DNA of 64,000 nt from Polycladidibacter stylochi (GTDB lineage: Bacteria > Pseudomonadota > Alphaproteobacteria > Rhizobiales > Stappiaceae): contig NZ_LLWE01000024.1 in NCBI RefSeq assembly GCF_001562055.1, forward strand, positions 1-64,000, given 5' to 3'. A program made the translations under genes and the position numbers. The notes beneath the pieces were generated by a model. The model saw only the letters and a list, made by a program, of their open reading frames with translations, was not told the origin of the DNA and searched no databases. Shown in pieces: positions 1 through 10,892 of this stretch (the stretch's first letter is position 1; each line of letters opens with the position of its first letter).

Positions 1-157
1 AACTCAAAATCCAAACTCTCATCCAGATCCCAAGTCGCAGACAGCGCCGCCTACGTTTCTCTTTCTAAATCATATTCAATTGTCAATGAACCCGAGGAAA
101 TTCCTCGCTTTTTTCAACCCCATCCGGCAACCCCGTGGGGCCCGTCCGTTTGGCGTG
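1..157 (-). other. Leader of a ribosomal RNA operon (upstream of 16S)
   Basis: Read on the minus strand, positions 95 to 1 give the motif series typical of alphaproteobacterial 16S leaders: GTTCATTGACAATTG (about 80-95), then AGAAAGAGAAACG and GGCGGCG, then a GAGAGTTTG-like stretch near the window edge. The 16S rRNA itself is not inside the window. It should start just left of base 1, transcribed leftward. A short palindrome (GAGG-AAATT-CCTC, about 94-106) lies in the leader. The match is to remembered leader patterns, not an alignment. Confidence 0.75.
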
Positions 158-163
158 GAGCGG

Positions 164-192
164 TTTATAGGCACTCAAACCCAACCCGTCAA
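164..192 (-). promoter_or_regulatory. rRNA operon promoter (sigma70-type)
   Basis: On the minus strand a -35 box TTGACG (192-187) and a -10 box TATAAA (169-164) are separated by exactly 17 bases. They are followed by an ACCGC start region about 60 bases before the 16S leader motifs. The GAGTGCC just before the -10 box is also typical of alphaproteobacterial rrn promoters. The box sequences and spacing are seen directly; the assignment to the rRNA operon is inferred from the leader that follows. Confidence 0.75.
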
Positions 193-611
193 CACCACAA
201 GCATAAAAAATAACAAAATGCGCAAAAAACTTCTCAAAGCACCCAAAAACACCCTCAAACTACACCAAAACACCCCCCTCACAACCATAGATATACACAC
301 AAGAACAAAACAGGAAAACCCGCAGAAACACAACACGAAATAACACCCAGCAATTCAACTAAACCATTATAAACAACCCTCTTTTCCACCAATCCTTAAC
401 AAACTACTAAAATCAACAGCACAAGCAAAACAACGAAAAGCCGAACCTAGGAGAGAGAGAAAACACAAACACAGAGACAAAGTGGAGAGCGAACAACCAG
501 ACAAACACCAAGCGCAAAGATCAATAAATAAGTGAGCCCCAAACGAGAGCAAGATCTGGCAAAAAAGTGCCAGGAGAGGACGAAGTGAAAGAAAAGACTA
601 ATGCGAAAAGC
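193..611. other. A/C-rich strand-asymmetric spacer, no gene seen
   Basis: This stretch lies between the rRNA promoter and the end of clpB. Its plus strand is overwhelmingly A and C with few T or G, especially 200-360 and 400-540. Short open frames cross it on both strands but have low-complexity composition, lack ribosome binding sites, and one runs antisense into the rRNA leader. I see no gene here. Confidence 0.6.
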
Positions 612-638
612 AAACCCCCGCCATTCTGGCGAGGGTTT
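612..638 (-). terminator. clpB terminator
   Basis: An 11-bp inverted repeat (AAACCCTCGCC / GGCGGGGGTTT on the minus strand, one G-T pair) with a short loop lies 25 bases after the clpB stop codon and is followed by a T-rich stretch. Confidence 0.7.
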
Positions 639-662
639 CTATGAGTTTACGCCCAAAGATGC

Positions 663-3245
663 TTACATTGTTGTAAAGGTCAATTGGCCATCCTGAATTG
701 TGCTTTCGACTTTTTGCCCCTCGATTATTTCCCCCCCCAAGATTAACTCAGCTAGCGGATCTTGCACCTGCTTTTGGATCACCCGTTTCAATGGTCGTGC
801 GCCATAGGCTGGATCATAGCCTTTGTCTGCCAGCCAGTTTATGGCAGCATCATTCAGATCAAGCTGAATACCACGATCATCCAGCAGCTTTTGCAAGCGC
901 TTCAATTGTACATGCACAATCGCCGACATCTGCTCTCGTTGCAAACGGTGGAAGAGTATGATCTCGTCTAGACGATTTAAGAATTCAGGCCTGAAGTGGT
1001 TGCGCACTGCCGCCATAACCGGCTCACGTACCGCGTCAACACCTTGCCCCTCTTCCTGAAGAACAAGAAATTCTGCCCCCAGGTTGGAAGTTAAAATGAT
1101 CAGTGTATTGCGAAAGTCGACGGTACGCCCTTGTCCATCGGTCAAGCGCCCTTCATCAAGCACTTGCAGCAGAACGTTAAAGACATCCGAATGCGCTTTC
1201 TCGATTTCATCGAACAACACAACCTGATAGGGGCGACGACGAACAGCCTCGGTTAATGCCCCCCCTTCCTCGTAGCCCACATAACCGGGAGGAGCTCCGA
1301 TCAAACGGGCGACACTATGCTTTTCCATGAACTCGGACATGTCTATGCGCACCATAGCTGTCTCGTCATCAAACAGATAAGACGCCAGCGATTTGGTCAG
1401 CTCGGTCTTACCCACGCCGGTAGGACCTAAGAACAAAAATGAGCCAATTGGACGGTTCGGGTCCTGCAAACCGGCACGCGAACGTCGCACTGCGGTAGAT
1501 ACAGCACTCACCGCTTCGGCTTGACCAATGACCCGCTTACCGATTTCCTCTTCCATCCGCAGCAGCTTTTCACGCTCACCTTCCAGCATTTTATCAATCG
1601 GGATACCGGTCCAGCGAGAAACCACCTGTGCAATACCTTCACTCTCAACGGTTTCATTGACCATCGTCGCTGTGTCGTCTTCATCTAAAGCTTCTGCAGC
1701 CGTTATTTTGCGCTCTAAATCGGGAATAACACCATAGGCAAGCTCGCCTGCCTTGGCCAAATCACCACGACGTTGCGCTTGCTCCAATGCAATACGTGCC
1801 TCATCAAGCTGCTCTTTTAGCTTTTGCTCCGAACTCAGCTTGTCTTTTTCGCCTTGCCAGCGCTGGGTCAGTGCCTGCGATTGTTCTTCCAAATCACTGA
1901 GTTCGATTTCCAGACGATTAAGCCGCTCCTTTGTGGCATCATCACTTTCTTTCTTTAACGCTTCACGCTCGATCTTCAGCTGGATAATGCGGCGATCCAA
2001 CTCGTCCAGCTCTTCCGGCTTTGAATCCACCTGCATGCGCAAACGGCTTGCCGCTTCGTCGACCAAATCAATGGCTTTATCAGGTAGAAAACGATCGGTG
2101 ATATAGCGATCAGAAAGCGTCGCCGCAGCGACAATAGCACTATCGGAAATACGCACCCCATGGTGCAGCTCGTACTTTTCTTTAATGCCGCGCAAAATAG
2201 AAATAGTGTCTTCCACACTGGGCTGGCTGACAAACACCGGTTGGAAACGCCGCGCCAATGCTGGATCTTTCTCCACATGCTTGCGATATTCATCCAGCGT
2301 TGTGGCACCCACACAGTGCAGTTCACCACGCGCCAAGGCAGGCTTGAGCAGGTTTGAGGCATCCATGGCACCGTCAGACTTACCTGCCCCAACCAAAGTG
2401 TGCATCTCGTCAATAAACAGCACAATGCCACCTTCGGCCGCTTGCACCTCGTTCAAAACACCCTTTAGGCGCTCTTCAAACTCACCACGATATTTGGCAC
2501 CAGCAATCAATGCACCCATATCCAATGCAAGTAGCTGTTTATCACGTAATGATTCCGGCACATCTCCATTAACAATACGCAGGGCAAGGCCTTCAGCAAT
2601 GGCCGTTTTACCAACACCGGGTTCACCAATGAGGACAGGGTTGTTTTTCGTGCGACGTGACAAAACTTGTATGGCGCGACGGATTTCTTCATCACGGCCA
2701 ATAACCGGGTCCAACTTGCCATCACGCGCCGCCTGTGTGAGGTCCTGCGCGTATTTCTTCAACGCATCATACTGGTTTTCGGCTGATGCAGAATCAGCTG
2801 TGCGCCCTTTACGCAATGCGTTAATTGCCTCGTTCAAACCACTAGCGTTTACACCAGCTTGTGCCAAAGCTTTTCCAGCCTTGCTACTTTTATCCATGCA
2901 TAACGCCAGGAGTAACCGCTCAACTGTGACAAAAGAGTCCCCCGCCTTATCGGCGATTTTCTCAGCCTGTTCAAAGAGGCGTGCTGTTTCTGCGGCCAGA
3001 TAGAGCTGGCCATTGCCACCAGAAACCTGCGGCATTGCAGCCAAGTCGGCTTCCACCTGTAAGCGTACATCCTGCGTGCGGCCGCCGGAGCGCTCAATCA
3101 GACCACTACACAGTCCTTCTTTGTCATCCAGTAAAACCTTAAGGATGTGCTCTGGCGTAAATTGTTGATGGTTTTGACCAATGGCATAAGTTTGAGCCGA
3201 CTGGATAAAGCCACGCGCACGTTCTGTATACTTTTCAATATTCAT
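663..3245 (-). CDS. clpB: ATP-dependent disaggregase ClpB
   Basis: 860 aa, the normal length for ClpB. It is the hexameric AAA+ chaperone that threads aggregated proteins through its pore together with the DnaK system in the cytoplasm. Visible in order: Clp N-terminal repeats (about 1-150); first AAA domain with Walker A GEPGVGKT near 205 and the pore motif [10 protein letters not shown]; a charged heptad-rich coiled-coil middle domain (about 410-525); second AAA domain with Walker A GPTGVGKT near 610 and pore loop PPGYVGYE. The ATG at 3245 has AGGAG at proper spacing. In many Rhizobiales clpB follows the DUF4167 gene; here it lies beside an rRNA operon, so it has been moved. I could not see a convincing heat-shock (RpoH) promoter upstream. 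Confidence 0.97.
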   Translation of the reverse strand: MNIEKYTERARGFIQSAQTYAIGQNHQQFTPEHILKVLLDDKEGLCSGLIERSGGRTQDVRLQVEADLAAMPQVSGGNGQLYLAAETARLFEQAEKIADKAGDSFVTVERLLLALCMDKSSKAGKALAQAGVNASGLNEAINALRKGRTADSASAENQYDALKKYAQDLTQAARDGKLDPVIGRDEEIRRAIQVLSRRTKNNPVLIGEPGVGKTAIAEGLALRIVNGDVPESLRDKQLLALDMGALIAGAKYRGEFEERLKGVLNEVQAAEGGIVLFIDEMHTLVGAGKSDGAMDASNLLKPALARGELHCVGATTLDEYRKHVEKDPALARRFQPVFVSQPSVEDTISILRGIKEKYELHHGVRISDSAIVAAATLSDRYITDRFLPDKAIDLVDEAASRLRMQVDSKPEELDELDRRIIQLKIEREALKKESDDATKERLNRLEIELSDLEEQSQALTQRWQGEKDKLSSEQKLKEQLDEARIALEQAQRRGDLAKAGELAYGVIPDLERKITAAEALDEDDTATMVNETVESEGIAQVVSRWTGIPIDKMLEGEREKLLRMEEEIGKRVIGQAEAVSAVSTAVRRSRAGLQDPNRPIGSFLFLGPTGVGKTELTKSLASYLFDDETAMVRIDMSEFMEKHSVARLIGAPPGYVGYEEGGALTEAVRRRPYQVVLFDEIEKAHSDVFNVLLQVLDEGRLTDGQGRTVDFRNTLIILTSNLGAEFLVLQEEGQGVDAVREPVMAAVRNHFRPEFLNRLDEIILFHRLQREQMSAIVHVQLKRLQKLLDDRGIQLDLNDAAINWLADKGYDPAYGARPLKRVIQKQVQDPLAELILGGEIIEGQKVESTIQDGQLTFTTM

Positions 3246-3526
3246 CTATGATCTCCTGTTACCAGCACACCCGAAGCGTGTACGGCCTGTAAGAAACCGT
3301 GAGCCTTCTTCGAAGCACTCACATAAGGGAATTTTCTTCCCACTCCTTTGATATAGTCATGTAAATTACGCACAAAAGGGGAAGACATTTTTTTATTTCT
3401 AATATGCTAGCCATTCCAACCTTGCCCCGCCCAGACCAAACCACGAAAATTCTTTCGTCCTCAGCACTTTAGCTGTACACTCCAACTCCCGATTTCACCT
3501 AAATCAATTGTTTGCCAGGTAAGCAC

Positions 3527-4282
3527 ATGCAAATTTCACAATTATGGACCTACCCCGTAAAAGGCTTAAGTCCAGAAAAACTAAAAAGTGTTGATTTACA
3601 AACCGGGGGCACATTCCCCTTTGACAGGGCTTATGCAATTGAAAATGGTCCTGCCGGTTTTGACCCGCAAAACCCGCAGCATATCTCCAAAATGCGCTTC
3701 ATCGTTTTGGCACGGTTTGCCAGCCTTGCAAAACTTAAAACCAGTTTTGACATGCAAACACAAATACTTACTATCCATAAGAGCGGCCAAACACTTGCGC
3801 AAGGCTGCCTGTTAGAGCCTGAAGGTCGGAAAGAAATTGAAGATTTCTTTGATACGGAAATGCACGATGAGCTCACAGGAAAAGCAAAAGTCCTGAACGC
3901 TGCAAACCATTCCTTTTCGGACTTAAAAGAAAAACGCATCCACTTGATTAATGCGCAAAGCCTGCGTGAGCTTTCAAAGATCACAGGTCAACAACTCGAT
4001 CCGCTGCGCTTTCGCGCCAACATCTTGGTAGAGGGATTAGAGCCATGGCAAGAGTTCGAATGGCAAGACAAAACCATCGAAAGCAGCGGAGGCGTGCGTT
4101 TCTCGTTCCACAAAGCCACCAAGCGATGCGCTGCAACAACTGTAAATCTTGAGAGTGCCCAAAGAGACTTGCCACTACCTAAAATCCTAAGCGAAAATTA
4201 TGGCCATATGGACTTTGGCATTTATTTAAAAGTCGAAAATAACGGCACACTCGCTGATGGCGACACCCTAAAGGTTATCTAG
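3527..4282 (+). CDS. MOSC domain-containing protein
   Basis: 251 aa from the ATG at 3527; an in-frame TTG lies 15 bases earlier. The N-terminal half (about 1-115) looks like the MOSC_N beta-barrel domain starting SQLWTYPVKGL. The C-terminal half is a MOSC domain with the conserved cysteine C201 in KRCAATTVN, the residue expected to carry sulfur or bind a molybdenum cofactor. Family members include molybdenum cofactor sulfurases and the mARC/YcbX reductases that act on N-hydroxylated compounds. No 2Fe-2S domain follows, so it is shorter than YcbX. It stands alone between two genes on the other strand, and its substrate cannot be told from sequence. Confidence 0.85.
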   Translation: MQISQLWTYPVKGLSPEKLKSVDLQTGGTFPFDRAYAIENGPAGFDPQNPQHISKMRFIVLARFASLAKLKTSFDMQTQILTIHKSGQTLAQGCLLEPEGRKEIEDFFDTEMHDELTGKAKVLNAANHSFSDLKEKRIHLINAQSLRELSKITGQQLDPLRFRANILVEGLEPWQEFEWQDKTIESSGGVRFSFHKATKRCAATTVNLESAQRDLPLPKILSENYGHMDFGIYLKVENNGTLADGDTLKVI

Positions 4283-4315
4283 CGGCACCAGCCCAATAGA
4301 TTCTCAAGGACAAAT

Positions 4316-4341
4316 AAAAACGGGAGGCCGAAGCCTCCCGT
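4316..4341 (-). terminator. secA terminator
   Basis: On the minus strand GGGAGGC-TTCG-GCCTCCC with a tetraloop is followed by GTTTTT. It lies 15 bases after the secA stop. Confidence 0.85.
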
Positions 4342-4355
4342 CGCATTCGATAGCT

Positions 4356-7151
4356 TTATACCAAAGCACCGTGACAGTGCTTGTATTTTTTGCCCGAACC
4401 ACAAGGACAAGGTTCGTTACGCCCAACCTTACCCCAAGTCTCTGGACTTTCAGGATCACGTCCATCTGGTGCCGCTGCCGCGCGCGCTGCAGCCAATTGA
4501 CGATCGGCCAATGCCATCTCGTCTTCACCTGTTGTGGCATCAGTGTGGTGAGCACTCATTTGCGGCAGGTCCGCATTGGTTGGCATACGTGGTTGTTCTT
4601 GCACCAACTCAACCCGCATTAGCTGGCTTGTGGTTGCCATGCGCAAGTTCGAGAGCATTGCTTCAAACAGCGAGAAAGCCTCGGTCTTGTATTCTTGTAG
4701 CGGATCACGTTGGCCATAGCCACGCAAACCGACAACAGAGCGCAAGTGGTCAAGGTTCGCCAAGTGTTCGCGCCATAAATGATCAACTGTCTGTAAAAGA
4801 ATAGCTTTTTCGACCTGACGAATAATATCGGCACCATAATTGGCAGCTTTTGCAGCCATAGCCTCCGCAGCCGCTTTCTTTATCCGTACGGTCACTTCTT
4901 CATCGGCAATGCCTTCTTCATTGGCCCAATCCACAATCGGTAGGTCCAAATTCAAGCCATTGTGAACTTCACTTTGTAAGCTCTCTGTATCCCACTGCTC
5001 TGGGTAGGCGCGCTCGGGAATATACTTGGCAACGAGGTCTTCAATAACCTCTTCACGCATTTCCGCAACAGCTTCTTGAATAACCTCGCCATCCATCATT
5101 TCAAGACGTTGCTCAAACACCACCTTACGCTGGTCGTTCATAACATCGTCGAATTTCAGAAGGTTCTTACGAATATCGAAGTTACGTGCCTCAACTTTTT
5201 GTTGAGCTTTTTCAAGCGCTTTGTTGATCCATGGATGAACAATTGCCTCGCCCTCTTTTAGGCCCAGTTTCTGCAGCATGGAATCCATGCGCTCAGAACC
5301 AAAAATGCGCATCAAATCATCTTGCAATGACAAATAGAATTTAGAGCAGCCCGGATCACCCTGACGGCCGGAACGACCACGCAGCTGATTATCAATACGC
5401 CGGCTTTCGTGGCGTTCGGTAGCAACCACATACAAGCCACCGGCTTCAAGCGCAGTCTGCTTTAAGCTCTCGATCTGTTCTTTAATGGATGCTTCTTTTG
5501 AAGTGCGCTCTGCCCCCTCAGCCATATCACCAAGTTCGGCAGCCAACCGCATGTCCACGTTACCGCCCAATTGAATATCGGTACCACGGCCCGCCATATT
5601 GGTTGCAATCGTCACGGCACCCGGCACACCGGCCTGAGCAATAATAGAGGCTTCTTGCTCGTGATAACGCGCATTCAAAACAGAAAACAGCTTAGGGTGT
5701 TTACCATCTTTGCTTTCATAGAGCGGCGCAAAGGCTTTTGGGTTAGACAAGTCGATTTGCTTGTATCCATGTTTTTTCAAAAGCTCGGCAATCAACTCTG
5801 ATTTCTCAATGGACGTCGTACCCACCAGTATCGGTTGACCACGGCCATTACAGTCATCAATCAACTCAATGATCGCGTTGTATTTTTCTTCAGCTGTCCG
5901 GTAGACTTCGTCATCCTCATCCACACGCTTTACAGGCAAGTTCGTAGGAATCTCGATAACCTCAAGGCTGTAGATATCCATAAACTCGTCGGCTTCCGTC
6001 ATAGCGGTACCTGTCATACCGGCAAGTTTTTCATACATACGGAAGTAATTCTGGAACGTGATCGAAGCCAGCGTCTGGTTTTCAGGCTGAACAGCAACAC
6101 TTTCTTTCGCTTCCAAGGCTTGGTGAAGCCCTTCGGAAAAGCGGCGGCCTGGCATCATACGACCTGTAAACTCATCAATAATTACAACTTCATTATTGCG
6201 GACAATATAATCTTTATCACGTTGGAAAAGTGTGTGTGCTTTCAGTGCCTGTTGAAGGTGGTGAACAACCGCAACGTTTTCCACATCATATAGCGAATCA
6301 CCTTTCAGCAAACCGGCCTCAGCCAGTAACGTTTCAAGCTTTTCATTGCCTTCTTCGGTGAAGGTCGCAGAGCGCGCTTTTTCGTCCAGCTCGTAATCTT
6401 CAGTGCTGATTTGCGGTATAAAGCCGTCTATTGTCTTGTAAAAATCTGTTCGATCTTCAAGCGGACCGGAAATAATCAACGGCGTTCTGGCTTCATCGAC
6501 AAGAATGGAATCAACCTCATCGACAATCGCAAAGTGATGTGGGCGCTGAACCATTGTTTCGCGCTCATACTTCATATTATCGCGCAGATAATCAAAGCCG
6601 AATTCGTTATTAGTACCGTAAGTTACATCCGCAGCATAAGCAGCCAAACGTTCTTCATCGCTGATACCATGAACGATAAGACCGGTGGTCAAGCCAAGGA
6701 AACGATAGACCTTGCCCATCCATTCCACATCGCGACTAGCCAGATAATCGTTCACTGTCACAACGTGAACACCCTTACCTGTCAATGCGTTAAGATAAAC
6801 AGGCGCCGTTGCGACCAGTGTTTTACCTTCACCCGTACGCATTTCGGTAATCTGGCCTGCATGCAAAACCATACCACCAATGAGCTGCACATCGTAATGG
6901 CGCAAGCCCAACACACGCTTGGAAGCCTCGCGTACAACAGCAAACGCGGGCACCAGCAAATCATCAAGAGAAGCACCATCTCGTAACTTCTGGCGGAACT
7001 CGTCCGTTTTGGATTGCAGTTGCTGATCGCTTAAAGCCTGCATTTCTGGCTCTAAAGCGTTAATCATATCAACTTTTTGCCGCAGCACTTTAACCCTACG
7101 GTCATTAGCTGAACCAAATATCTTACGAGCGAGTGTGCCGAGCCCCACCAT
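4356..7151 (-). CDS. secA: Preprotein translocase ATPase SecA
   Basis: 931 aa. The motor ATPase that pushes unfolded precursors through SecYEG at the inner membrane. The start is placed at 7151 because AGGAAGGA lies seven bases before this ATG; in-frame codons upstream have no such site. Motifs: Walker A-like TGEGKT near residue 105, DEAD-type [12 protein letters not shown] near 210, the preprotein cross-linking and helical wing/scaffold regions, and a C-terminal SEC-C zinc motif [14 protein letters not shown] that binds zinc and SecB/ribosomes. Adjacent and divergent is a secreted parvulin, an arrangement common in Rhizobiales. Confidence 0.97.
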   Translation of the reverse strand: MVGLGTLARKIFGSANDRRVKVLRQKVDMINALEPEMQALSDQQLQSKTDEFRQKLRDGASLDDLLVPAFAVVREASKRVLGLRHYDVQLIGGMVLHAGQITEMRTGEGKTLVATAPVYLNALTGKGVHVVTVNDYLASRDVEWMGKVYRFLGLTTGLIVHGISDEERLAAYAADVTYGTNNEFGFDYLRDNMKYERETMVQRPHHFAIVDEVDSILVDEARTPLIISGPLEDRTDFYKTIDGFIPQISTEDYELDEKARSATFTEEGNEKLETLLAEAGLLKGDSLYDVENVAVVHHLQQALKAHTLFQRDKDYIVRNNEVVIIDEFTGRMMPGRRFSEGLHQALEAKESVAVQPENQTLASITFQNYFRMYEKLAGMTGTAMTEADEFMDIYSLEVIEIPTNLPVKRVDEDDEVYRTAEEKYNAIIELIDDCNGRGQPILVGTTSIEKSELIAELLKKHGYKQIDLSNPKAFAPLYESKDGKHPKLFSVLNARYHEQEASIIAQAGVPGAVTIATNMAGRGTDIQLGGNVDMRLAAELGDMAEGAERTSKEASIKEQIESLKQTALEAGGLYVVATERHESRRIDNQLRGRSGRQGDPGCSKFYLSLQDDLMRIFGSERMDSMLQKLGLKEGEAIVHPWINKALEKAQQKVEARNFDIRKNLLKFDDVMNDQRKVVFEQRLEMMDGEVIQEAVAEMREEVIEDLVAKYIPERAYPEQWDTESLQSEVHNGLNLDLPIVDWANEEGIADEEVTVRIKKAAAEAMAAKAANYGADIIRQVEKAILLQTVDHLWREHLANLDHLRSVVGLRGYGQRDPLQEYKTEAFSLFEAMLSNLRMATTSQLMRVELVQEQPRMPTNADLPQMSAHHTDATTGEDEMALADRQLAAARAAAAPDGRDPESPETWGKVGRNEPCPCGSGKKYKHCHGALV

Positions 7152-7418
7152 GTGGCGGTCCTTCCTGTTTGTGGGCTGCTTCATTCACAATCGATGCAAG
7201 CGCCCTAGAAATCGTCAAATTTCTGATCTATGCAGCTACAGACCCACGTCTTGGCAGTCTCGTGCTGCAACTCTTCAGAAGCCCTCCCAAAAAAAGCAGG
7301 GCGTCAGAGAGATAAGAGGGGGTCACTAAGTTGTCAACGGTAACAGCGCATGCTTGACTGCGCTTTATTGTAATTAAAGGTCCATTTTGGGCGCCATGTA
7401 ACTGGAGAAAGACCGCGA

Positions 7419-8291
7419 ATGCTTCGTAAATTTACAAAAACTCTTGCCGGAACAGTGGCCGTTTGTGCCATTGCGTTGAACATCACAGCACTTGAAGCCA
7501 ATGCCGAAGAGCTTGATGATATTGTTGCAAAAGTTGGCAAGCAGGAAGTCACCGAAGCCGATTTGGCTTTCGCAGCCCGCGATTATGCACCCCAGTTGCA
7601 GCGCGTTCCACCAACCGAGTGGCGTAAGGTATTGATCGACGTCATGGTAGAAATGGATGTACTCGCCAATGCCGCAGAAAAAAACGGCATGGAAAATGAC
7701 GAGAACTTCAAAAGGCTTATGAAATTTGAGCGCAATCGCGCCCTACGCAATGTTTACTATCAAAAATTCATCGCAAGCGCTGTCTCCGATGATCAGGTCA
7801 AAGCTGCCTATGATGAGCGCTATGCGAATTTTGAAGGCACACCGCAAATCTCGGCCCGCCATATTCTTTTGAAAACAGAAGAAGAAGCCAAGGAAGTCAT
7901 CAAAGAGCTTGAAGGCGGCGCAGACTTTGCAGAATTGGCGAAAAAGAAATCCACAGGCCCTTCTGGCGCGAACGGCGGCGAGCTTGGCTACTTCAGCAAA
8001 GGCCAAATGGTACCAGAGTTTGAACAGGCAGCCTTCGCCATGAAAAAAGGCGAGTTCAGCAAAGAGCCGGTAAAAACACAATTTGGCTACCATGTCATTA
8101 AGGTTGAAGACAGCCGTAAAACACCAAAACCAACCTTTGACCAGGTAAAAGATAATATTAAGCAAGAGCTTACCGTTGCCAAATACAAAGAGGTTATGGA
8201 AAAGCTTAAAGCGGATACCAAAGTAGAAGTGCTCAAGGCAGAGCCTCAGGGTGAAGCTGCAAAAGAAACTCCGAAAGACACAAAGAAATAA
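7419..8291 (+). CDS. Periplasmic parvulin-type peptidyl-prolyl isomerase
   Basis: 290 aa. A signal peptide covers residues 1-29 (hydrophobic VAVCAIALNITAL, cleavage ANA|EE). A SurA/PrsA-like N-terminal chaperone region follows, then a PpiC rotamase domain (about 140-235) with ISARHILLKTEEEA, the core GPSGANGGELGYFSKGQMVPEF and FGYHVIKVED. The tail is rich in Lys and Glu. It should catalyse cis-trans isomerisation of proline bonds and assist folding of exported or outer-membrane proteins. Its position back-to-back with secA fits a role just after translocation. A strong terminator separates it from argJ. Confidence 0.92.
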   Translation: MLRKFTKTLAGTVAVCAIALNITALEANAEELDDIVAKVGKQEVTEADLAFAARDYAPQLQRVPPTEWRKVLIDVMVEMDVLANAAEKNGMENDENFKRLMKFERNRALRNVYYQKFIASAVSDDQVKAAYDERYANFEGTPQISARHILLKTEEEAKEVIKELEGGADFAELAKKKSTGPSGANGGELGYFSKGQMVPEFEQAAFAMKKGEFSKEPVKTQFGYHVIKVEDSRKTPKPTFDQVKDNIKQELTVAKYKEVMEKLKADTKVEVLKAEPQGEAAKETPKDTKK

Positions 8292-8345
8292 TAGTTTCCT
8301 GAGAACACCTCAGGAGATTAACACAATTGTGCCTTGTCAATTTAG

Positions 8346-8378
8346 CTCCGGTTGGTTTAACTCCAACCGGAGTTTTTA
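8346..8378 (+). terminator. Terminator after the parvulin gene
   Basis: A 10-bp perfect stem CTCCGGTTGG / CCAACCGGAG (8346-8355 and 8363-8372) is followed by TTTTTAT. It sits between the parvulin stop and the argJ start. Confidence 0.9.
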
Positions 8379-8393
8379 TATCGGGAGCCCTCT

Positions 8394-9626
8394 ATGTCTG
8401 GTCAATTATCACCACTTGCACCAAGTAGTTACCCTAGTATGCCCCCTGTCGCAGGTGTGCGCTTGGCCACAGCCGCCGCGGGCATCAAATATGAAGGGCG
8501 ATCAGATGTCACTTTGGCGATTCTCGATGAAGGCACTCAAATCGCTGGCGTTTTCACCAAATCAATGTGTTCGTCCGCACCAGTGGATTGGTGCAAACAC
8601 AACCTCGATCACGGTAAAGTCAGGGCAATTCTTATAAATTCCGGCAACGCAAACGCTTTTACCGGTAAAAAGGGCCAAGAATCTGTAAGCCTTTCAGCCA
8701 GGATGGTGATGGAAGCGCTTGGCTGCCATGAAGAAGAAGTGTACTTGGCATCAACGGGTGTCATTGGCGAGCCATTGCCAGCCGATCGCTTCGCCAATGT
8801 TATAGAAGGCCTAGTACGTTTGGCCAGCGACAGCCACTGGCGCCAGTCCGCCGAAGCAATCATGACCACTGACACGTTCCCCAAAATGGCCACAAGACAA
8901 ATCATGCTTGGGGACAAAACTGTGACACTGAACGGTATAGCCAAAGGCGCTGGCATGATCGCACCAGACATGGCAACCATGCTTGGCTTTTTGTTTACCG
9001 ACGCCGCAATTGCAGCCCCAGTTCTCCAGCAACTTTTAAGCAACTGTGTGACCGGTTCGTTCAATGCGATCACAGTAGATAGCGACACCTCAACCTCTGA
9101 TACAGTATTGCTAGCTGCCACGGGCAAAAGCAACAATGAGTTAATCACGGATATTGACGATCCGCGCCTGGAAGGCTTTAAGCTTTCATTACAAGATGTT
9201 ATGCGAGAACTCGCGCATATGATTGTCCGCGACGGTGAAGGTGCCACCAAATTTGTAGAAGTACAGGTTACAGGCGCAATAGATAGCAACTCGGCAAAAA
9301 AGATCGGCCTTTCCATCGCCAATTCACCTCTCGTCAAAACTGCTATCGCAGGCGAAGATGCCAACTGGGGCCGTGTGGTTATGGCCGTTGGGAAGGCTGG
9401 CGAACCTGCCGATCGTGATAAACTGGCCATTTGGTTCGGCGATATTCGCGTCGCTGTTGAAGGCGAGCGCGATCCGGACTACAGCGAGGAAGAAGCCTCG
9501 TTGGTAATGAAGAACAAAGAGATTCTCTTAAAAGTTGATCTGGGGATTGGCGAAGGGTCCAACACAGTCTGGACCTGCGATCTCACAAAGGAATATGTGG
9601 CCATTAATGGTGATTACAGAAGCTAA
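8394..9626 (+). CDS. argJ: Bifunctional ornithine acetyltransferase / N-acetylglutamate synthase ArgJ
   Basis: 410 aa, full length. ArgJ moves the acetyl group from N-acetylornithine to glutamate (and often uses acetyl-CoA), which makes the arginine pathway cyclic. The precursor cuts itself into alpha and beta chains. The cleavage motif [13 protein letters not shown] is at residues 184-196, so the break is expected between A194 and T195, T195 becoming the nucleophile. The substrate-site motifs [11 protein letters not shown] and [16 protein letters not shown] are intact. The next gene, a GNAT acetyltransferase, overlaps its end by 20 bases, which suggests translational coupling. Confidence 0.97.
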   Translation: MSGQLSPLAPSSYPSMPPVAGVRLATAAAGIKYEGRSDVTLAILDEGTQIAGVFTKSMCSSAPVDWCKHNLDHGKVRAILINSGNANAFTGKKGQESVSLSARMVMEALGCHEEEVYLASTGVIGEPLPADRFANVIEGLVRLASDSHWRQSAEAIMTTDTFPKMATRQIMLGDKTVTLNGIAKGAGMIAPDMATMLGFLFTDAAIAAPVLQQLLSNCVTGSFNAITVDSDTSTSDTVLLAATGKSNNELITDIDDPRLEGFKLSLQDVMRELAHMIVRDGEGATKFVEVQVTGAIDSNSAKKIGLSIANSPLVKTAIAGEDANWGRVVMAVGKAGEPADRDKLAIWFGDIRVAVEGERDPDYSEEEASLVMKNKEILLKVDLGIGEGSNTVWTCDLTKEYVAINGDYRS

Positions 9627-10422
9627 ATGCGAACAAGGACCCGCACCGGTTTGTACACTGGAGCGGGTTTTACGATTGGAACAAGCCAACTTAAACTCAT
9701 TCCCGGCTTATAAAAATCATTTTGATGGCGGGTGGATAACCCGCCTAACACCACAAAACCCTTCAAGGCGTATCAACTCGCTTAACTTTTACGAACCCAG
9801 CGACAACAAGAACATCGAAGCTCGCCTGATGCAATCGCGGGCTCGCTTTGCCAACCACAGCATTCCTTTCCACATTCGCTGGACCCCGTTAATGCCTAAG
9901 GATGTGGAACCCTTAGCATTGCAATTATGCCCCCAAAGGCTCGGGGAAACGATTGTTCTGGAACGTACGATCTGGGCCCTCGGAGAGCCAGATTTACCCG
10001 CATCTTATACCCTTGAACGCTGCCAGCTTGCAGACTTTATCCTCGCCTTCAAAGAGATTGGTGGAACACGCGATGCCGTCGTTCAACCGCATGCCCTTAA
10101 AAGCTTGGAAGTCGCGTTATCCGCTGTCCCCGCACAGCTGTTATGCTTAAAGGCAAGTGATAGCAACGGCAGGACTGCAGCTGTCTTGCTTGGCGTGATA
10201 GACGACGACTGCCTTGGAATTTTCGACGTTGCCACCGCCCCTTGGGCGCGGCGCCAAGGACTGGCCCGCGCATTGGTAATCGAAGTTCAACGTCTGGGAG
10301 CGGAAGCCGGAGCACAAACAGCATGGTTACAAGCAGTGACAGTTAACACCCCCGCGCAAGACCTCTATTCCTCGCTTGGCTATAAAGAAGCCTATCGTTA
10401 CCACTACCTAAAACCAAAATAA
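9607..10422 (+). CDS. GNAT family N-acetyltransferase
   Basis: 271 aa from the ATG at 9607, which lies inside the end of argJ; a GTG at 9610 is an alternative. The C-terminal third carries the GNAT fold with the acetyl-CoA pyrophosphate-binding motif [10 protein letters not shown] near residues 218-227 and the [16 protein letters not shown] end motif. The N-terminal part resembles a degenerate GNAT half. It is conserved between argJ and mutT in rhizobia. The substrate is unknown; the coupling to argJ does not prove an arginine role. Confidence 0.85.
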   Translation: MVITEAKCEQGPAPVCTLERVLRLEQANLNSFPAYKNHFDGGWITRLTPQNPSRRINSLNFYEPSDNKNIEARLMQSRARFANHSIPFHIRWTPLMPKDVEPLALQLCPQRLGETIVLERTIWALGEPDLPASYTLERCQLADFILAFKEIGGTRDAVVQPHALKSLEVALSAVPAQLLCLKASDSNGRTAAVLLGVIDDDCLGIFDVATAPWARRQGLARALVIEVQRLGAEAGAQTAWLQAVTVNTPAQDLYSSLGYKEAYRYHYLKPK

Positions 10423-10470
10423 TTACAGTTAACAAACACATACCTAACTGTACCAAAACGGGACTTCCAA

Positions 10471-10878
10471 ATGGTTAAGAATGTTATTGTCGTCGCCTGT
10501 GCTTTGCTTGATGCAGACAACAGAGTACTGCTGGCCCAGCGCCCGGAAGGCAAATCAATGGCAGGACTCTGGGAATTTCCAGGAGGCAAGTTAGAAAGTG
10601 GCGAAATTCCCGAGGAAGCGCTCATTCGCGAATTGCACGAAGAACTTGGCATTGTGGTTAAAAAAGAGTGCCTCGCTCCCCTCACCTTTGCATCCTATGG
10701 TTACAAAGATTTTCATCTCCTTATGCCACTTTTCGTTTGTAGACGGTGGAGCGGCACACCTATGGGGAAGGAAAATCAAGCGCTTAAATGGGTAAGACCT
10801 GTTCGCTTGAGAGACTACGATATGCCACCGGCTGACGAACCACTAATTCCACATATCATGGAGCTTGCCTCCATGTGA
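10471..10878 (+). CDS. mutT: Nudix hydrolase MutT (8-oxo-dGTP diphosphatase)
   Basis: 135 aa, typical MutT length. The complete Nudix box (G-x5-E-x7-REUxEExGU) spans residues 39-61, beginning GGKLESGE and ending RELHEELGI, preceded by AGLWEFPGG. MutT hydrolyses oxidised guanine nucleotides so that they are not put into DNA. The family signature with LWEFPGGK is characteristic of MutT rather than other Nudix enzymes. It lies 48 bases after the GNAT gene and is probably in the same transcript. Confidence 0.92.
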   Translation: MVKNVIVVACALLDADNRVLLAQRPEGKSMAGLWEFPGGKLESGEIPEEALIRELHEELGIVVKKECLAPLTFASYGYKDFHLLMPLFVCRRWSGTPMGKENQALKWVRPVRLRDYDMPPADEPLIPHIMELASM

Positions 10879-10892
10879 GTTTCGGGGCAACT

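Noticed and set aside
80-343. 87-codon plus-strand frame
   Set aside because: It lies antisense to the rRNA promoter and leader, has a low-complexity Thr/Lys/Asn/Pro product and no ribosome binding site.
367-552. 61-codon minus-strand frame rich in Leu, Ser and Cys
   Set aside because: Its composition follows from the A/C skew of the spacer; no ribosome binding site or family pattern.
3246-3420. RpoH heat-shock promoter before clpB
   Set aside because: A CCTTAT-like -10 is present but no CTTG-type -35 at the right distance.
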